This document shows positions 44,712-52,151 of a stretch of DNA of 64,000 bases, piece after piece (within the stretch, counting starts at the first letter, position 1; each line of letters starts with the position of its first letter). Position numbers and translations under genes: made by a program. The notes under the pieces are model-generated. The model was not told where the DNA came from. It saw nothing but the letters and a program-made list of their open reading frames with translations, and searched no databases. This stretch comes from Paenibacillus borealis (lineage in GTDB: Bacteria > Bacillota > Bacilli > Paenibacillales > Paenibacillaceae): assembly GCF_000758665.1 (NCBI RefSeq), contig NZ_CP009285.1, forward strand, positions 3,782,001 to 3,846,000, in the 5' to 3' direction.

Positions 44712-45677
44712 ACGAATACTATTGTAAGCCAAGCCTGGCCGGAGTGGAACGGGACATTAAGGAAGCGGAGCGGAGGCTGGAATAACACCACCTACTTTGT
44801 TGACAAGGAAACCCGCCGCGCTGTGCTGCGGATTTATGATACACATAGAGACCGGAATAAAATAGAGTTCGAGCATGCCGTGCTGCAAAAGCTGGCTGCA
44901 CTGGATTTGCCGTTTAAAATTCCTGTTCCTATTCTTACCTCCACGGGGGAGACGATGGTTCAGCTTAAAGAGGGTGACGGGAAGTATTCCTGCCTGTTCG
45001 GCTATATTGAAGGTGAATCTCCGGCTGAACAGGATTCGGGCTTCTATGAGTCGTTCGGTGAGGCGGCCGGGACCTTATCTGCTGTGCTGGCTGATGTGAA
45101 GCCGGAGAACCCTGCTGTGTACAGGCCATACTATGAGCTGGGGCAGTCGTATCCGCTGTGCACCCGGGAAGCACTCCGCGGTCTGTTGTTGAATCCGCCT
45201 GAACCTCTCCAGGATCTGCTGCCGGAACTGAAAGTGCTGGTTGAGGCTTATGAGGGTGTGGCAGATTCACTGGAGCAACTGGAGGGATTACCTCATCAGC
45301 TGATACATGGCGATCTAAATGCCTCCAATCTGCTGGTGGATGCGGAGGATGCTGCGCAAGTGACAGCGCTCCTTGATTTTGAGTTCTGCACCTGGGATGT
45401 GCGGGCCATGGAGGCTGCAGTTATTCTGTCCGGGATGCTGTGCCATGAAGAGGAAGAGCAGATTATCCGTGATTTCTGGCGGGGCTTCAGCCGCAAGATC
45501 ATACTTACCACGGAAGAATTAACAGCGATTCCCACGCTGATCCTGCTGCGTAAGGTCGATGTCTTTCTTCATTTTGTCACCCGTTACTGGAAAGGAATTG
45601 ATGATGTGAAAGTGCTGCAGGAGCAGATCGCAGTGCTTGCGGCAGATGTGATTCAAATGTCAGGCGGGAAGCTGTAG
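44712..45677 (+). CDS. Phosphotransferase (homoserine-kinase-like/APH family), ACG at expected start
   Basis: This about 320-residue kinase-like protein has a glycine-rich N-lobe VSQAWPEWNGTLRKRSGGWNNTTYFVD, the ATP-binding lysine region VLRIYDTHRD, and the catalytic loop LIHGDLNASNLLVD with DFEFCTWD (D-F-E instead of DFG). It belongs to the APH/choline-kinase family seen in Bacillales near amino-acid or antibiotic modification. The ribosome binding site AAAGGAG (44696-44702) is nine bases before ACG at 44712, where ATG would be expected; the frame upstream holds no ATG, GTG or TTG until GTG 44823, which would remove the N-lobe. Either ACG initiates weakly or a point change has damaged the start. 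Confidence 0.75.
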   Translation, partial: TNTIVSQAWPEWNGTLRKRSGGWNNTTYFVDKETRRAVLRIYDTHRDRNKIEFEHAVLQKLAALDLPFKIPVPILTSTGETMVQLKEGDGKYSCLFGYIEGESPAEQDSGFYESFGEAAGTLSAVLADVKPENPAVYRPYYELGQSYPLCTREALRGLLLNPPEPLQDLLPELKVLVEAYEGVADSLEQLEGLPHQLIHGDLNASNLLVDAEDAAQVTALLDFEFCTWDVRAMEAAVILSGMLCHEEEEQIIRDFWRGFSRKIILTTEELTAIPTLILLRKVDVFLHFVTRYWKGIDDVKVLQEQIAVLAADVIQMSGGKL

Positions 45678-45706
45678 ATACAGCTTGAATGTTAATAACA
45701 GTCCGG

Positions 45707-45961
45707 CTATCCATAATACGGCAGATTGCACAGTTTTGGCGTGATCAGCCCCTGCTGGACTCCAAGCTCCCGGGCTGTGACATAATAGCGGTCAGCAAAC
45801 CCCAGGATATCTGAAGCAAAGGCGATTACAGCTAACAGCCAGAAGTATTTCCGGAAGAAATTTTGTGGAGGCGGAATAGGGCCCTTAACCAGCTGATATC
45901 TGGCAGCATATGTATGGCCGGGTTTCAGCCGGGCTTTGGATCGTTTAGATGAAGATGGCAT
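45707..45961 (-). CDS. Small single-TM protein of unknown function
   Basis: This 84-residue protein has a basic N-terminus (MPSSSKRSKARLKPGHTYAARYQ), one hydrophobic stretch FWLLAVIAFASDILGFADRYY (about 44-64) and a polar tail. A clear AAGGGGAG ribosome binding site precedes ATG 45961. No family is recognised. It is likely a small membrane protein. It is flanked by the phosphotransferase and the crystallin-like gene, with no obvious operon partner. Confidence 0.65.
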   Translation of the reverse strand: MPSSSKRSKARLKPGHTYAARYQLVKGPIPPPQNFFRKYFWLLAVIAFASDILGFADRYYVTARELGVQQGLITPKLCNLPYYG

Positions 45962-46025
45962 GATAATCTCCCCTTTCCTAGTATTTTTCCTCCTTGATTA
46001 CCCGCTTTGGATTCATTTGAACAAT

Positions 46026-46073
46026 CAAATAGGGCACACTCCGGCTGGGTGATACCGGAGTGTGCCCTATTTG
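46026..46073 (-). terminator. Terminator of the crystallin-like gene
   Basis: CAAATAGGGCACACTCCGG (46026-46044) pairs perfectly over 19 bases with 46055-46073. On the minus strand it is followed by ATTGTTC. It lies just past the crystallin-like gene. Confidence 0.8.
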
Positions 46074-46088
46074 TCTTGCTGATTCTTA

Positions 46089-46460
46089 CTAGATTAACCG
46101 GTAACCCGAAGGAAGTTCCCCGCTGCTGCGGATGCTGCGGATTTGGGCCAGGGTCAGTCTTTGGTTAGTCGAGATAATTGACTCTACATCGTTGCCGGAG
46201 ATATAGTCATCCAGATCACGGATGCTGTGGTTTCCGCGAAGCACGCGGAAGCTGCCTCTGAACCGGGTTCTGCTGAACAGGACGAGCGTTGCATTGCTGC
46301 TGGTGGAGAAGAAACGGAGACTCTCAATTCCGTCCAGAATATTGTCTGTATTACGGATACCAAGATTGCCCCTGTAAATTCTGCTTCTTCCGCGGTAGTT
46401 TTCTTCGCTGTACACGGTCAGCCTTGGATATGTCTGTGAGATATGAACCTCTTTGTCCAC
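46089..46460 (-). CDS. Beta/gamma-crystallin-like protein
   Basis: This 123-residue protein has two Greek-key crystallin motifs: LTVYSEENYRGRSRIYRGN (near residues 12-30) and LVLFSRTRFRGSFRVLRGNHSIRDLDD (near 56-82), each with the F/Y-x-G-x-F/Y pattern plus ESLRF or VESII strands. Microbial members often bind Ca2+ and are linked to stress or spore/exopolysaccharide roles; no signal peptide is seen. The true start is GTG 46460, because GGAGG is seven bases upstream; an in-frame ATG at 46490 would include that site. A perfect 19-bp terminator stem follows. Confidence 0.8.
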   Translation of the reverse strand: MDKEVHISQTYPRLTVYSEENYRGRSRIYRGNLGIRNTDNILDGIESLRFFSTSSNATLVLFSRTRFRGSFRVLRGNHSIRDLDDYISGNDVESIISTNQRLTLAQIRSIRSSGELPSGYRLI

Positions 46461-46721
46461 ATGAACTCCTCCTCGAAGCTGGAATGGCAAATGCAGTACG
46501 GTACTGTCAGTTGCAATACTATTCTATGTTTGCTTTGGAAGACTGGTATGGCCGGAATCCCTGAATGGATAGCCTGTTTATAGAGAGCTTAAGGAAAAAA
46601 ATCACAATTGGGCTTTACAGATGAGAATGTCTAGTGTACTATTTAACTAACACACTGACACATCAATGGAAATACAAGGCTGGAAACAATAACAATCCCG
46701 TGTCTACATAAGGAGGCTGTC

Positions 46722-47693
46722 ATGAATACGTCCACTCGTAATCAAGGGCTGTCAGGCCCCGTAAAGGAACAAACTGTATTGGAAATGCAAGGCGTCAGTA
46801 AAGTGATTAAAGGGAAAGCGATAGTAGATAACCTGAGCTTCGATATCCAAAGAGGGGAAATTATCGGACTGCTGGGTCCGAACGGTGCTGGTAAAACGAC
46901 CACCATCCGCATGATGACCGGACTCATCCGTATGAGCGGAGGGGATGTTCTCGTTCATGGGCACAGTATACAGAAGGACTTCAAGCGGGCCATCTCGCAG
47001 ATCGGAGCAATCATCGAGAATCCGGAATTTTATCCCCATATGTCCGGTTATGACAATCTGAAGCAGTATCTGCGGATGAGTGACGGGGCCGGTGAATCGC
47101 GGATTGATGAGGTTGTGGAGCTGGTTGGACTGCAGGAAGCGATGAACAAGAAGGTAAAAGCATATTCGCTGGGCATGCGCCAGCGTCTGGGTATCGCCCA
47201 GGCCCTGCTGCATTCGCCGAAGCTGCTCATTCTGGATGAACCGACCAACGGGCTGGACCCCGCTGGTATCCGGGAGATGCGCGATTATATGCGCAAGATT
47301 GCTGAGGTGGAGGGCATTGCGATTCTAATCTCCAGCCATATGCTGGCCGAGATCGAACAGATCTGCCACCGGGCGGTCGTAATTCAGAACGGCAAGCTCG
47401 TTACGGTTACCCGGATTGCAGAAGCGGCGGAAGCTCGGAGTGAAGTATCACTTACTATTCGGGTAGATAAGGTGGAGCAAGCGCGTACTGTCGCCGGAGA
47501 ACTACAGGGTGTACAGGTTACCGGGACAGATGAAGCTCATTCCGAGCTGCATGTAAGTCTGCCGGATGGGACCGTTCCAGAGCTGGTGGCTGCACTCAGT
47601 GAAGCCAAAGTTGGGGTTTACCGGATTACAGAGAATAAACAAAGCCTGGAAGATGATTTCCTGAAATGGACAGGGGGGAACCGCATTGCGTAA
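46722..47693 (+). CDS. ABC transporter ATP-binding protein
   Basis: This 323-residue ATPase has Walker A GPNGAGKTTT, signature YSLGMRQRLGIAQA and Walker B LLILDEPTNGLD, then a C-terminal segment (about 230-320) of uncertain function. It resembles BcrA/bacitracin- or lantibiotic-type exporters. AAGGAGG lies seven bases before the ATG. It is the first gene of a five-gene operon with a permease, a YtrA-type regulator and a second ATPase/permease pair; start and stop overlaps run through the operon. Substrate unknown. Confidence 0.93.
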   Translation: MNTSTRNQGLSGPVKEQTVLEMQGVSKVIKGKAIVDNLSFDIQRGEIIGLLGPNGAGKTTTIRMMTGLIRMSGGDVLVHGHSIQKDFKRAISQIGAIIENPEFYPHMSGYDNLKQYLRMSDGAGESRIDEVVELVGLQEAMNKKVKAYSLGMRQRLGIAQALLHSPKLLILDEPTNGLDPAGIREMRDYMRKIAEVEGIAILISSHMLAEIEQICHRAVVIQNGKLVTVTRIAEAAEARSEVSLTIRVDKVEQARTVAGELQGVQVTGTDEAHSELHVSLPDGTVPELVAALSEAKVGVYRITENKQSLEDDFLKWTGGNRIA

Positions 47694-48435
47694 ATTTAAT
47701 CAACTCGTACTGAATGAATGGCTCAAAATTTCGAAGAAACGCAGCTTTATTATTCCGTATGCCCTATTAGTGCTGATGGTATTTGTAATAGGTTATATTG
47801 TGCATACAGTGGCTGCGGCAGATACGTACGCCTCCGCAGCAGAATTCACAGCAGACTCACTGCTTCCTACGGGAATTGGCCAGGTGCTGGTGATTCTCGT
47901 CATTGTAGGTATAGCTGGGATTGTATCCAAAGAATATAGTCAGGGGACGATCAAATTTCTGCTGATCCGGGCCCGCAGCCGGACAGCGATACTGGCCTCG
48001 AAATATGTAACCGTACTGCTCTATTCGCTTAGTATGCTGATGGCTGCAACGATAGCGCTGTTTGTCTCAGGAATGATCTTCTTTGGCCTCAGCGGAGGGG
48101 ATGCAGGAATCAATGAAATTCTTACTTCACTTCTGTACTCCACCGTATACTGCATCGTGTATGCCACAATCGGATTTATGCTCGGGATACTGACCAAATC
48201 AACGGGGGTAACGATCGGTGCGACAATCTTTGCCACTACCATAGATAAAATCATCATTTACCGTGATTTCTACAAATACTTCCTGTTCCCCAACCTTAAT
48301 CTTGCAGCTTATAAAGACGGTGGCGCGCCTATGCCGGGAATGACATTGAACTTCTCCATTGTGCTGCTGTGCATATACATGGTGCTCTTCCTGTTCGCAG
48401 GATTTGCGGTCTTCAGACGCAGGGATGTTGCTTGA
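47686..48435 (+). CDS. ABC-2 type transporter permease
   Basis: This 249-residue membrane protein has six hydrophobic helices (for example SFIIPYALLVLMVFVIGYIVHTVAAAD, GQVLVILVIVGIAGIVSKEYSQG, LYSLSMLMAATIALFVSGMIFFGL, STVYCIVYATIGFMLGILTKSTGVTIGATIF). The GIVSKEYSQGTIKFLL segment is the ABC-2 coupling region. The start is TTG 47686, overlapping the ATPase stop by eight bases, and the stop overlaps the GntR gene by one base. It is the partner of the preceding ATPase. Confidence 0.9.
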   Translation: MRKFNQLVLNEWLKISKKRSFIIPYALLVLMVFVIGYIVHTVAAADTYASAAEFTADSLLPTGIGQVLVILVIVGIAGIVSKEYSQGTIKFLLIRARSRTAILASKYVTVLLYSLSMLMAATIALFVSGMIFFGLSGGDAGINEILTSLLYSTVYCIVYATIGFMLGILTKSTGVTIGATIFATTIDKIIIYRDFYKYFLFPNLNLAAYKDGGAPMPGMTLNFSIVLLCIYMVLFLFAGFAVFRRRDVA

Positions 48436-48809
48436 TGGTTATCGAATTCGATAACAACCAGCCGATTTATCTCCAGATCATGAACTACATCAAAGGGGAG
48501 ATCATTACAGGGAAGCTGAAGCCCGGTGATAAAATCCCCTCCGTGCGTGAATTGGCCGCTGAACTGCAGATTAACCCGAATACGGTACAAAGAACCTTTC
48601 AGGAACTGGAGCGTGAGACAATCGTGGAGACCCGCCGCGGCATGGGCAGATATGTCACCGGAAGAGAAGAGACGATTCTGAGCATCAAGAAGGAAATGGC
48701 GCAGGATGTGCTGGACCGCTTTATCCGGGGCATGCAGGAGCTCGGCTTCCAGGGGGAAGACATTCTGGCGGCAGTAGCGGAGAATATACATCAGCGTGGC
48801 CAAGAATAG
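48435..48809 (+). CDS. GntR family regulator, YtrA subfamily
   Basis: This 124-residue regulator has the winged-helix segment QPIYLQIMNYIKGEIITGKLKPGDKIPSVRELAAELQINPNTVQRTFQELERETIVETRRGMGRYV (about 10-74) and a short C-terminal helical part. The start is ATG 48435, overlapping the permease stop (TGATG). It is placed in the middle of an operon between two ABC pairs rather than first, so it could control both, or form the boundary of two modules. It is about 13 bases before the second ATPase. Confidence 0.9.
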   Translation: MVIEFDNNQPIYLQIMNYIKGEIITGKLKPGDKIPSVRELAAELQINPNTVQRTFQELERETIVETRRGMGRYVTGREETILSIKKEMAQDVLDRFIRGMQELGFQGEDILAAVAENIHQRGQE

Positions 48810-48823
48810 GGGGAGTACCAAGA

Positions 48824-49525
48824 GTGGAAGAGTTACTTCAAGTACAGGGTGTGACCAAGAAGTTCGGCTCCAAACAAGCGCTGGCTAATGTCTCCTTTGC
48901 ACTGGGAACAGGCCGGATTACTGGACTTCTAGGCAGCAATGGCAGCGGCAAAAGCACAATTATGAAACTGATCGCCGGACTGGCCCGGCCCAATTCAGGC
49001 AGCATTTCAGTCCTCGGTGTTCCCGTAGGGGTCGAGAGCAAGGCACTTGTGTCCTTCATGCCGGATGTGCCGGTTACGGAGTCCTGGATGAACGTGGGCG
49101 ATGCGCTGAAATTCCAGCGGGACTTCTACCCGGACTTCGATCAGGCCAAAGCACTGAGAATGCTGGATTTCATGAAACTCAGAGTGCAGGATAAGGTCCG
49201 GACGTTATCCAAAGGAATGAATGAACGTCTGCAGCTCACACTTGCGTTGTCGCGCCGGGCCAGACTCTACATGCTGGATGAGCCCATCGGCGGTGTCGAC
49301 CCCGTAGCGCGAACCAAGATTCTCAATGCGCTTATGGAATTCTATGAGGAAGACAGCAGCATTCTGATCTCTACACACCTGGTGAACGATATCGAACGGA
49401 TTTTTGACGAGGTTATTTTCTTGAAAAACGGGGAAATCGTTCTCCAGCGTGAAGTGGAAGAGCTCAGACTGGAGCGGGGGAAAAGTATAGATGAGCTGTT
49501 CAGAGAGGTGTTTGCCGAATGCTGA
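48824..49525 (+). CDS. ABC transporter ATP-binding protein (short YtrB-like)
   Basis: This 233-residue ATPase has Walker A GSNGSGKSTIM, signature LSKGMNERLQL and Walker B LYMLDEPIGGVDP. It has no C-terminal extension. The start is GTG 48824 behind GGGGGAG. It is the ATPase partner of the following permease; with the YtrA-type regulator directly upstream it makes a second, typical YtrA-ABC module. Confidence 0.93.
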   Translation: MEELLQVQGVTKKFGSKQALANVSFALGTGRITGLLGSNGSGKSTIMKLIAGLARPNSGSISVLGVPVGVESKALVSFMPDVPVTESWMNVGDALKFQRDFYPDFDQAKALRMLDFMKLRVQDKVRTLSKGMNERLQLTLALSRRARLYMLDEPIGGVDPVARTKILNALMEFYEEDSSILISTHLVNDIERIFDEVIFLKNGEIVLQREVEELRLERGKSIDELFREVFAEC

Positions 49526-50253
49526 AGCTGTTAAAATATGATCTGAGACGCAGAAGGGAACGAATCCTCGTCTTTATTGTTATTGCACTATTGGCTCAGC
49601 CTGCGATTTGGATATCCAGCACCAAGGTGAACGAACAATTAGTTTCGCTAAATCTGGTTATCTACTTGATACTTGCATTGGCGCTTGTATTTATAGCTGT
49701 ATTCAGTTATTTCCGGAATCTTAAGTCTTACCAGCGGCGGCTTATCCCGGTGACTGCCCTGCAGACGGTCATATCACCGTTGCTGTTTGCGCTGCTGCTT
49801 ATATTGACGGTGATTGCTCTTGGTCTGGTGCATTTTGGCATTTACCAGCTGATCTACCCGCTGGATTTCCTGCCGGATAATATTGTGTCAGTCGGCTTAA
49901 GATGTTTACTGCAGTTTGTATGGTCCGCTGTTTTCCTGATGATTATGGTCATGTTCTCTATTACTGTAGCATTAAGCCTGCGATTCAAGTGGAGAGTATG
50001 GATAGGGATTGTGGTCCTCACACTTCTGCAGAATGGGGTAGCCTATCTTGAAAAATTTATGTTCGACAGCTATTTCATAGGTCTGGACAATACCTTTAAT
50101 TTTGAGATTTACGAGAATAATCTGCGGCCCGACAGCGGAGTGACGATTAGGTACCTTTCCAACAATCAATGGCCGCTTCTGCTCGAATTTGTGGTTGCCT
50201 TTATTCTGATCTATTCAATGGTTGTAATGGTGAAGAAAAGAATCGAGGTTTGA
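49519..50253 (+). CDS. ABC transporter permease of the second pair
   Basis: This 244-residue protein has six hydrophobic segments (LVFIVIALLAQPAIWIS, LVIYLILALALVFIAVFSYF, LLFALLLILTVIALGLVHF, FVWSAVFLMIMVMFSITVALSL and a C-terminal LLLEFVVAFILIYSMVVMV). Its sequence is not close to the common ABC-2 motifs but position and topology make it the permease for the preceding ATPase, whose stop overlaps its start by seven bases. A strong terminator ends the operon. Confidence 0.8.
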   Translation: MLKLLKYDLRRRRERILVFIVIALLAQPAIWISSTKVNEQLVSLNLVIYLILALALVFIAVFSYFRNLKSYQRRLIPVTALQTVISPLLFALLLILTVIALGLVHFGIYQLIYPLDFLPDNIVSVGLRCLLQFVWSAVFLMIMVMFSITVALSLRFKWRVWIGIVVLTLLQNGVAYLEKFMFDSYFIGLDNTFNFEIYENNLRPDSGVTIRYLSNNQWPLLLEFVVAFILIYSMVVMVKKRIEV

Positions 50254-50294
50254 TCGGATAGAGAGCTGCATTGCACATATGTCCATTCAATGAG

Positions 50295-50332
50295 AAAGCA
50301 AGGCTGACGATGTCAGCCTTGCTTTCGTTTTT
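50295..50332 (+). terminator. Terminator of the five-gene ABC operon
   Basis: AAAGCAAGGCTGAC (50295-50308) pairs perfectly with GTCAGCCTTGCTTT (50312-50325), then CGTTTTT. A very stable intrinsic terminator. Confidence 0.95.
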
Positions 50333-50345
50333 GTGCAAATTATAC

Positions 50346-50726
50346 TTACAATCCTTGAGCTCTTCTGCTATTGGTCCAGATCTCAAGCTCCCGCAGCAGC
50401 AGTTCTTCCTCAGTTTCCGACAGATCAAGCCTTACCCCGTACTGGAACTGCCCAAGGCCGAACATCCAGCCCCAGCGCACACTTCCTTCAAATTGAAGCT
50501 TCTCTTCCGCCAGCTGGAAATGTATAATCAGCTTCGTATCACCTGCAGTGAAGCGGAGGTTCAGAGAAGTACGCACCTTACAGCCGGAACGGCTCAGGTC
50601 AAGCAGGATGCCTTCAGTCAATTTTCCGGCTCCAGGCCCGGAATTGCTGGCAGGGATTTCAAGCCAGCAATCGATGGGCTGGTTCATCACATAACGGAAC
50701 GGTTCTTTTCTGCTGGAGTCATCCAT
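50346..50726 (-). CDS. PilZ domain protein
   Basis: This 126-residue single-domain protein matches the PilZ fold: N-terminal FRYVMNQPIDCWLEI, then the second motif LDLSRSGCKVRTS (D-x-S-x-x-G) and a beta barrel ending in GVRLDLSETEEELLLRELEIW. PilZ proteins bind c-di-GMP to control motility, adhesion or exopolysaccharide. The upstream RxxxR motif needed for binding is not complete: the single arginine in FRYVMNQ has no partner four residues on. Binding may thus be weakened. The ATG at 50726 is favoured as GGAGG lies six bases upstream. A GGDEF cyclase is encoded 1.4 kb away. Confidence 0.8.
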   Translation of the reverse strand: MDDSSRKEPFRYVMNQPIDCWLEIPASNSGPGAGKLTEGILLDLSRSGCKVRTSLNLRFTAGDTKLIIHFQLAEEKLQFEGSVRWGWMFGLGQFQYGVRLDLSETEEELLLRELEIWTNSRRAQGL

Positions 50727-50870
50727 CATTTACCTCCGCGAGTTTATTTGCTATTATATCGAAACGGCTACAGTTGGACAATCTCCTAAAGTAGTATTTT
50801 TTAAATAAATTATAATCCCGGTACACAGAATCTTAGGTTCAATACCCGGGTAAAGAGGTGTTAAAACAAT

Positions 50871-51476
50871 ATGTATCTATACTACAATGAAACTTTTCAG
50901 AATCATAATTTTGATTATGCTGCTATGCAGGATGGAGAAATGAACGGTTGTACATTTGAGCGCTGCTCTTTCAGAGGGGCTTCCATGGAAGAAATGACCT
51001 CCATCAGCTGCCGTTTTGTGGACTGTGATTTCACCGGTGCACTGCTGAATGCCTCGCTGCATAGGGACGGGGCTTTTACCAATTGCAAGTTTACCGGAGC
51101 GAATCTGTTTGTGGCGAAGTTCGAGAACTGCAAGATGATCGGTTCCGATTTCGCGAATGCCTATATGGATGGGATTACCCTCAACGGTGGGGACTGGGCA
51201 TATACGAATCTGCGCCATCTGAATCTCAGCAGGCAGGATTTGCGGGGCATCCGGTTCGCCGAGGCGGATATGCAGGGCTGTAATTTGCAAAAAGCGGATC
51301 TGCGCGGTGCAGACTTAAGCCGTGTACAGCTTGCGCAGTGCCAGCTTGCAGGAGCAGATCTGCGTGATGCCAGGCTGGAAGGGATTGACCTGAAGAGTCT
51401 TGATCTCAAAGGGGTACGGCTGGATGTGGAGCAGGCAGTATTGCTGGCACGTTCGATGGGAGCCAAGGTGGGATAA
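50871..51476 (+). CDS. Pentapeptide-repeat protein (Qnr-like)
   Basis: This 201-residue protein is made of tandem A(D/N)LXX-type pentapeptides (for example CDFTGALLNASLHRD, CKFTGANLFVAKFENCK, QKADLRGADLSRVQLAQ, AGADLRDARLEGIDLKSLDLKG), forming a right-handed quadrilateral beta helix. The C-terminal tail VRLDVEQAVLLARSMGAKVG resembles the dimerising helix of Qnr and related proteins, which mimic DNA and protect gyrase from quinolones; resistance is not proven here. The start is ATG 50871, behind AGAGGTG. The gene stands alone. A shared terminator hairpin lies between it and the next, convergent gene. Confidence 0.85.
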   Translation: MYLYYNETFQNHNFDYAAMQDGEMNGCTFERCSFRGASMEEMTSISCRFVDCDFTGALLNASLHRDGAFTNCKFTGANLFVAKFENCKMIGSDFANAYMDGITLNGGDWAYTNLRHLNLSRQDLRGIRFAEADMQGCNLQKADLRGADLSRVQLAQCQLAGADLRDARLEGIDLKSLDLKGVRLDVEQAVLLARSMGAKVG

Positions 51477-51524
51477 GCGGGGGACTGCAGGCTGATTCAC
51501 TATATATATGAAGTAAAAAGTGAA

Positions 51525-51549
51525 ATGCCGTCCCTTGAGAGGACGGCAT
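51525..51549. terminator. Convergent terminator hairpin
   Basis: ATGCCGTCC (51525-51533) pairs with GGACGGCAT (51541-51549). On the minus strand it is followed by TTTCACTTTTTAC. It ends the 51599-51886 gene and probably the pentapeptide gene. Confidence 0.7.
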
Positions 51550-51598
51550 GGCTGTGGTATTGGTTTGAAATGCTCCTTATGTAACCTGGTGTGAAGAA

Positions 51599-51886
51599 TT
51601 AGAGGCTATAGAGTGAAGCCATGCAATCTACGAACATTTTGTTGTACTGGGAACGGGTCAGATCGCTGGAGGAGGCAATGTCTCTGCCCAGAAACTCAAA
51701 CCAGGTGATTTCCGTGCCATCTTTTTTATAGAGAAACTTCTGGTGTTCAATGGCAAAAACCTCATTCTCATAAGAAGGGACATGCTCGAATTTCAGCTCT
51801 GTACCCTGTTTCTCAGATATCAGCGTTGCCAGCAGAATAAGCATCTTGAAGGGATCATCATACATCTCATATTGTTCAGTCATCAT
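51599..51886 (-). CDS. Small acidic protein of unknown function
   Basis: This 95-residue protein (MMTEQYEMYDDPFKMLILLATLISEKQGTELKFEHVPSYENEVFAIEHQ... FLGRDIASSSDLTRSQYNKMFVDCM) has an N-terminal helix, a beta-like middle and a helical C-terminus. No family is recognised. It has AAGGAG six bases before ATG 51886. It is followed by the shared terminator, and no operon partner is seen. The regular composition and good ribosome binding site support a real gene. Confidence 0.6.
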   Translation of the reverse strand: MMTEQYEMYDDPFKMLILLATLISEKQGTELKFEHVPSYENEVFAIEHQKFLYKKDGTEITWFEFLGRDIASSSDLTRSQYNKMFVDCMASLYSL

Positions 51887-52151
51887 CAATCACTCCTTAA
51901 GTTGGCATGTGCTACAGAGCAGATTATACTATAATGCCAAAATGTAAACACTATCATCCGCGCAACTCAGCATAATATTGATACAACGCATGAGCTAAAT
52001 TAAGGAAATCCCTAAGTCTGCCGGAAGCTGTATTATATTTCCGCATATTCCTTCCGATAAATAATTACCGAGCCTTTTCGACATAGAGTGCGCTACTAGG
52101 CAACTTCAGCGGTCGGTGCTATGATAAGGTCTTCCGAAGAGGAGAATGTGA

